This document shows, piece after piece, positions 4,740 to 6,637 of a stretch of DNA of 6,637 bases. The stretch lies in contig KL569405.1 of NCBI GenBank assembly GCA_000715685.1, forward strand, positions 50,981 through 57,617, written 5' to 3'. Made by a program: the position numbers and the translations under genes. The stretch is from Streptomyces lilacinus. GTDB taxonomy: Bacteria; Actinomycetota; Actinomycetes; Streptomycetales; Streptomycetaceae. Position 1 is the stretch's first letter; each line of letters starts with the position of its first letter. A model generated the notes under the pieces. The model worked only from the letters and a program-made list of their open reading frames with translations. It did no database searches and was not told where the DNA came from.

Positions 4740-6469
4740 TCGTTGCGGGCTCGGGCTGCTTCTGGTTCGCGTGGGCGCCGCGCGATGGACTGGGACCAGC
4801 CGGTGAGCGGCCCGGAACGGCCGGGAGCCACCGTCGATCCCAGGAGGCAGCCGTGCCCATCGTGACCGTTCAGCAGGGCCCCCGCACCGTCGAGCTCAAG
4901 CGCGACCTGGTCCGGCGGATCACCGACGCGTTCGTGGACGCGTACGCGATCCCCGCCGAGAGCGTGCAGGTGTGGATCCAGGAGACGCCGGCCGACAGCT
5001 GGGGTCAGGCGGGCGTGCTCACCGCCGACAAGTAATTCAGCCTCGACGTCGGTCGAGGTGCGCGGCAGGCCGGCGGAGAGGTTCCGGTTGCCGTCCTCGG
5101 TGACGAGGATGTCGTCCTCGATCCGGACGCCGATGCCGCGGTACTCCTCCGGCACGGTCAGGTCGTCGGCCTGGAAGTACAGACCGGGCTCGACGGTCAG
5201 GACCATGCCGGGCTCCAGGACGCCGTCGACGTACGTCTCGGTACGGGCGACCGCGCAGTCGTGGACGTCCAGGCCGAGCATGTGGCCGGTGCCGTGGAGG
5301 GACCAGCGGCGCTGGAGGCCGAGCTCCAGGACCCGCTCGACCGGGCCCTCGACCAGGCCCCACTCGACGAGCTTCTCGGCGAGGACGCGCTGGGCGGCGT
5401 CGTGGAAGTCGCGGAACGCGGCGCCCGGCTTCACGGCCGCGATGCCTGCCTCCTGGGCCTCGTACACGGCGTCGTAGATCTTGCGCTGGAGGTCGGTGTA
5501 CGTGCCGTTGATCGGCAGCGTGCGGGTGACGTCCGCGGTGTAGAGGGTGTGGGTCTCCACGCCGGCGTCCAGCAGGAGCAGGTCGCCGGAGCGGACCGGG
5601 CCGTCGTTGCGCACCCAGTGCAGGGTGGTGGCGTGCGGGCCGGCGGCGCATATGGAGCCGTAGCCGATGTCGTTGCCCTCGACCCGGGCGCGCAGGAAGA
5701 ACGTTCCTTCGATGTACCGCTCGCTGGTCGCCTCGGCCTTGTCGAGGACCTTCACGACGTCCTCGAAGCCGCGGACCGTGGAGTCGACGGCCTTCTGCAG
5801 CTCGTCGATTTCAAACGCGTCCTTCACCAGGCGCTGCTCGCTGATGAAGACGCGCAGCTCCTCGTCGCGCTCGGCGGTGACCTTGTCGGTCAGGGCCGCC
5901 TCGATGCCGGCGTCGTGGCCGCGGACGGCGCGGACGGGGCCGCGGGCCTCGCGCAGGGCGTCGGCCAGCTCGCGGACGTCCTTGGCGGGCAGGCCCAGCA
6001 GGCGCTCGGCCTCGGTCAGGCTGTGGCGGCGGCCGACCCAGAGCTCGCCCTGGCCGTCCAGCCAGAACTCGCCGTTCTCGCGGTCGGAGCGGGGCAGGAG
6101 GTAGATCGTCGCCTCGTGGCCCTCGCCGGTCGGCTCCAGGACCAGCACGCCGTCCTGGGTGTGGTCGCCGGTGAGGTACGCGTACTCCGTCGAGGGGCGG
6201 AAGGCGTACTCGGTGTCGTTCGAGCGCGTCTTCAGGTTGCCGGCGGGGATCACCAGGCGCTCGCCCGGGAAGCGCGCCGAGAGCTCGGCACGGCGGCGGG
6301 CGGTCTCGGCGGCCTGGGGGATCGGCCGCAGGTCCCGCAGCTCGGTGTCGGCCCAGCCGGACTTCATGTTCTCCGCAAGCTCGTCGGAGACGGCCGGGTA
6401 GAGGCCGTTCTTCCGCTGCTTGATCGGCTCGTCACCTTCGGGGTTCTCGGGTGCGGGCTGCTCGGTCAC
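4727..6469 (-). CDS. pepP: Xaa-Pro aminopeptidase (aminopeptidase P, M24B) with abnormal 103-residue C-terminal extension
   Basis: A cytoplasmic metallopeptidase that removes the N-terminal residue from peptides with proline in second place. The AMP_N domain covers about residues 50-185 and the pita-bread catalytic domain about 220-465. The five metal ligands are visible: Asp301 (LLLLDAGVE), Asp313 (TADVTR), His396 (HGTGHMLG), Glu427 (TVEPGLYF) and Glu451 (GVRIEDD), with His284 (LHWVRND) and His403 (DVHD) near the active site. The enzyme is therefore probably intact. The GTG at 6469 has GAGGAGG (6478-6484) eight bases upstream. The domain is complete by about residue 477 (LPRTSTDVEA). From there the frame continues 103 codons, antisense through the tautomerase gene, to a TGA at 4727. 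The first codons of this extension include TTA, rare in Streptomyces. A TGA at 5037-5039 lies one base out of frame, so the true end may be near 5037. Transcribed in the same direction as the phosphatase fragment upstream. Confidence 0.9.
   Translation of the reverse strand: MTEQPAPENPEGDEPIKQRKNGLYPAVSDELAENMKSGWADTELRDLRPIPQAAETARRRAELSARFPGERLVIPAGNLKTRSNDTEYAFRPSTEYAYLTGDHTQDGVLVLEPTGEGHEATIYLLPRSDRENGEFWLDGQGELWVGRRHSLTEAERLLGLPAKDVRELADALREARGPVRAVRGHDAGIEAALTDKVTAERDEELRVFISEQRLVKDAFEIDELQKAVDSTVRGFEDVVKVLDKAEATSERYIEGTFFLRARVEGNDIGYGSICAAGPHATTLHWVRNDGPVRSGDLLLLDAGVETHTLYTADVTRTLPINGTYTDLQRKIYDAVYEAQEAGIAAVKPGAAFRDFHDAAQRVLAEKLVEWGLVEGPVERVLELGLQRRWSLHGTGHMLGLDVHDCAVARTETYVDGVLEPGMVLTVEPGLYFQADDLTVPEEYRGIGVRIEDDILVTEDGNRNLSAGLPRTSTDVEAELLVGGEHARLTPAVGRRLLDPHLHALGGDRVRVHERVGDPPDQVALELDGAGALLNGHDGHGCLLGSTVAPGRSGPLTGWSQSIARRPREPEAARARNDHDS
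4853..5035 (+). CDS. 4-oxalocrotonate tautomerase-family protein
   Basis: A 60-codon protein, the usual size of the 4-OT family. After removal of Met it starts with Pro1 (PIVTVQQGPR), the catalytic general base of the superfamily. Arg10 aligns with Arg11 of classical 4-OT after a one-residue gap, and Trp49 sits at the place of Phe50. The position of Arg39 is Gln (SVQVWIQE), so activity on 2-hydroxymuconate may be weak or different. Family members form hexamers or related oligomers and isomerise enol/keto dicarboxylates. The GTG at 4853 is set by AGGAGG (4842-4847) five bases upstream and by the need for proline in second place. A small hairpin (CGGCC/GGCCG, 4808-4823) lies in the leader. It follows the LysR gene and is probably regulated by it (inference). 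The pepP frame runs antisense through the whole gene. Confidence 0.88.
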   Translation: MPIVTVQQGPRTVELKRDLVRRITDAFVDAYAIPAESVQVWIQETPADSWGQAGVLTADK

Positions 6470-6542
6470 TGCGTTTTCCTCCTCGAACGGGGCCGCGTTC
6501 CATCGTATGTGTGGGGGAATGCGCCCGAGAAGGGACCGAGGA

Positions 6543-6556
6543 CCCCGGAAACGGGG
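6543..6556 (-). terminator. Short hairpin downstream of the phosphatase gene
   Basis: CCCCG and CGGGG arms close a four-base loop nine bases after the stop of the minus-strand phosphatase fragment and 73 bases before the pepP start. On the minus strand the loop reads TTTC. A stem of five G-C pairs without a U tract is a modest terminator candidate. If it functions, pepP has its own promoter in the remaining 6485-6542 stretch, where I see no clear element. Confidence 0.35.
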
Positions 6557-6564
6557 GGAGGAGG

Positions 6565-6637
6565 TCAGTCGAAGTGCGCGACCAGCAGCACGACGTCCTC
6601 GCCGTCTGCCGCCGCGCCGTCGGCCCGCGGCGGCAGC
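6565..6637 (-). CDS. C-terminal fragment, probable PP2C/SpoIIE-type serine phosphatase
   Basis: The last 23 codons of a minus-strand gene whose start lies beyond the right edge. The visible end is LPPRADGAAADGEDVVLLVAHFD followed by TGA at 6567-6565 (given here as 20 plus 3 residues: LPPRADGAAADGEDVVLLVA, then HFD). The acidic GEDVVLLVAHFD ending matches the final D-D-V/I-A-L-L-V-A-R strand typical of SpoIIE/RsbU-like PP2C phosphatases in Streptomyces, which dephosphorylate anti-anti-sigma proteins. With so little sequence the family call rests on this one motif. Transcribed in the same direction as pepP, 95 bases upstream of it. Confidence 0.6.
   Translation of the reverse strand, partial: LPPRADGAAADGEDVVLLVAHFD

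Noticed and set aside
4740..4852. Search for a separate promoter or terminator between the LysR and tautomerase genes
   Set aside because: Only a short 5-bp-stem hairpin at 4808-4823 is visible and no -35/-10 pair; too weak to list as its own element.
5037..5651. A 204-codon minus-strand frame within pepP ending at 5037
   Set aside because: Its product is Arg/Pro/Gly-rich shadow protein and the pepP frame carries the conserved motifs here. Its stop codon is still of interest as the one-base-off end of pepP.

Overview
The window looks like chromosomal DNA from a Streptomyces or close relative. It is very GC-rich, uses GTG starts often, has AGGAGG-type ribosome binding sites, and carries gene families typical of the genus. 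It starts at an artificial end: bases 1-19 exactly match the engineered Tn5 mosaic end used in Nextera libraries, so genomic sequence begins at about base 20.

Layout. A membrane protein gene runs off the left edge on the minus strand (20-153). Divergent from it is an RsbW/anti-sigma-type ATP-binding protein (390-869). This converges, through a shared hairpin, on the largest gene of the window (889-3228, minus strand, 779 codons). That gene encodes an N-terminal Xre-like helix-turn-helix, a long coiled coil, about 14 tandem repeats with a nearly invariant 32-residue period (an alpha-solenoid), and a strongly basic tail. A 303-base divergent intergenic region with three short inverted repeats separates it from a small gene for a basic single-pass membrane protein (3532-3738).

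Next on the plus strand come a LysR-family regulator (3843-4739), preceded by a perfect 9-bp-arm dyad containing a T-N11-A motif, and a 60-codon 4-oxalocrotonate tautomerase-family enzyme (4853-5035). Converging on these from the right is an M24B Xaa-Pro aminopeptidase (pepP). Its frame has no stop at the usual place: it continues 103 codons antisense through the whole tautomerase gene into the end of the LysR gene. A stop lying one base out of frame at 5037-5039 suggests a frameshift, sequencing error or genuine stop loss. Upstream of pepP, on the same strand, is the last 23 codons of a gene that looks like a PP2C/SpoIIE-type phosphatase.

How the genes work together. No single pathway is evident. 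The LysR gene and tautomerase form a plausible regulator-enzyme pair. The ATP-binding protein and the phosphatase fragment belong to families used in partner-switching control of sigma factors, but they are not adjacent. The least described item is the HTH/coiled-coil/32-residue-repeat protein and its divergent small membrane protein; no function can be assigned to either from sequence alone.
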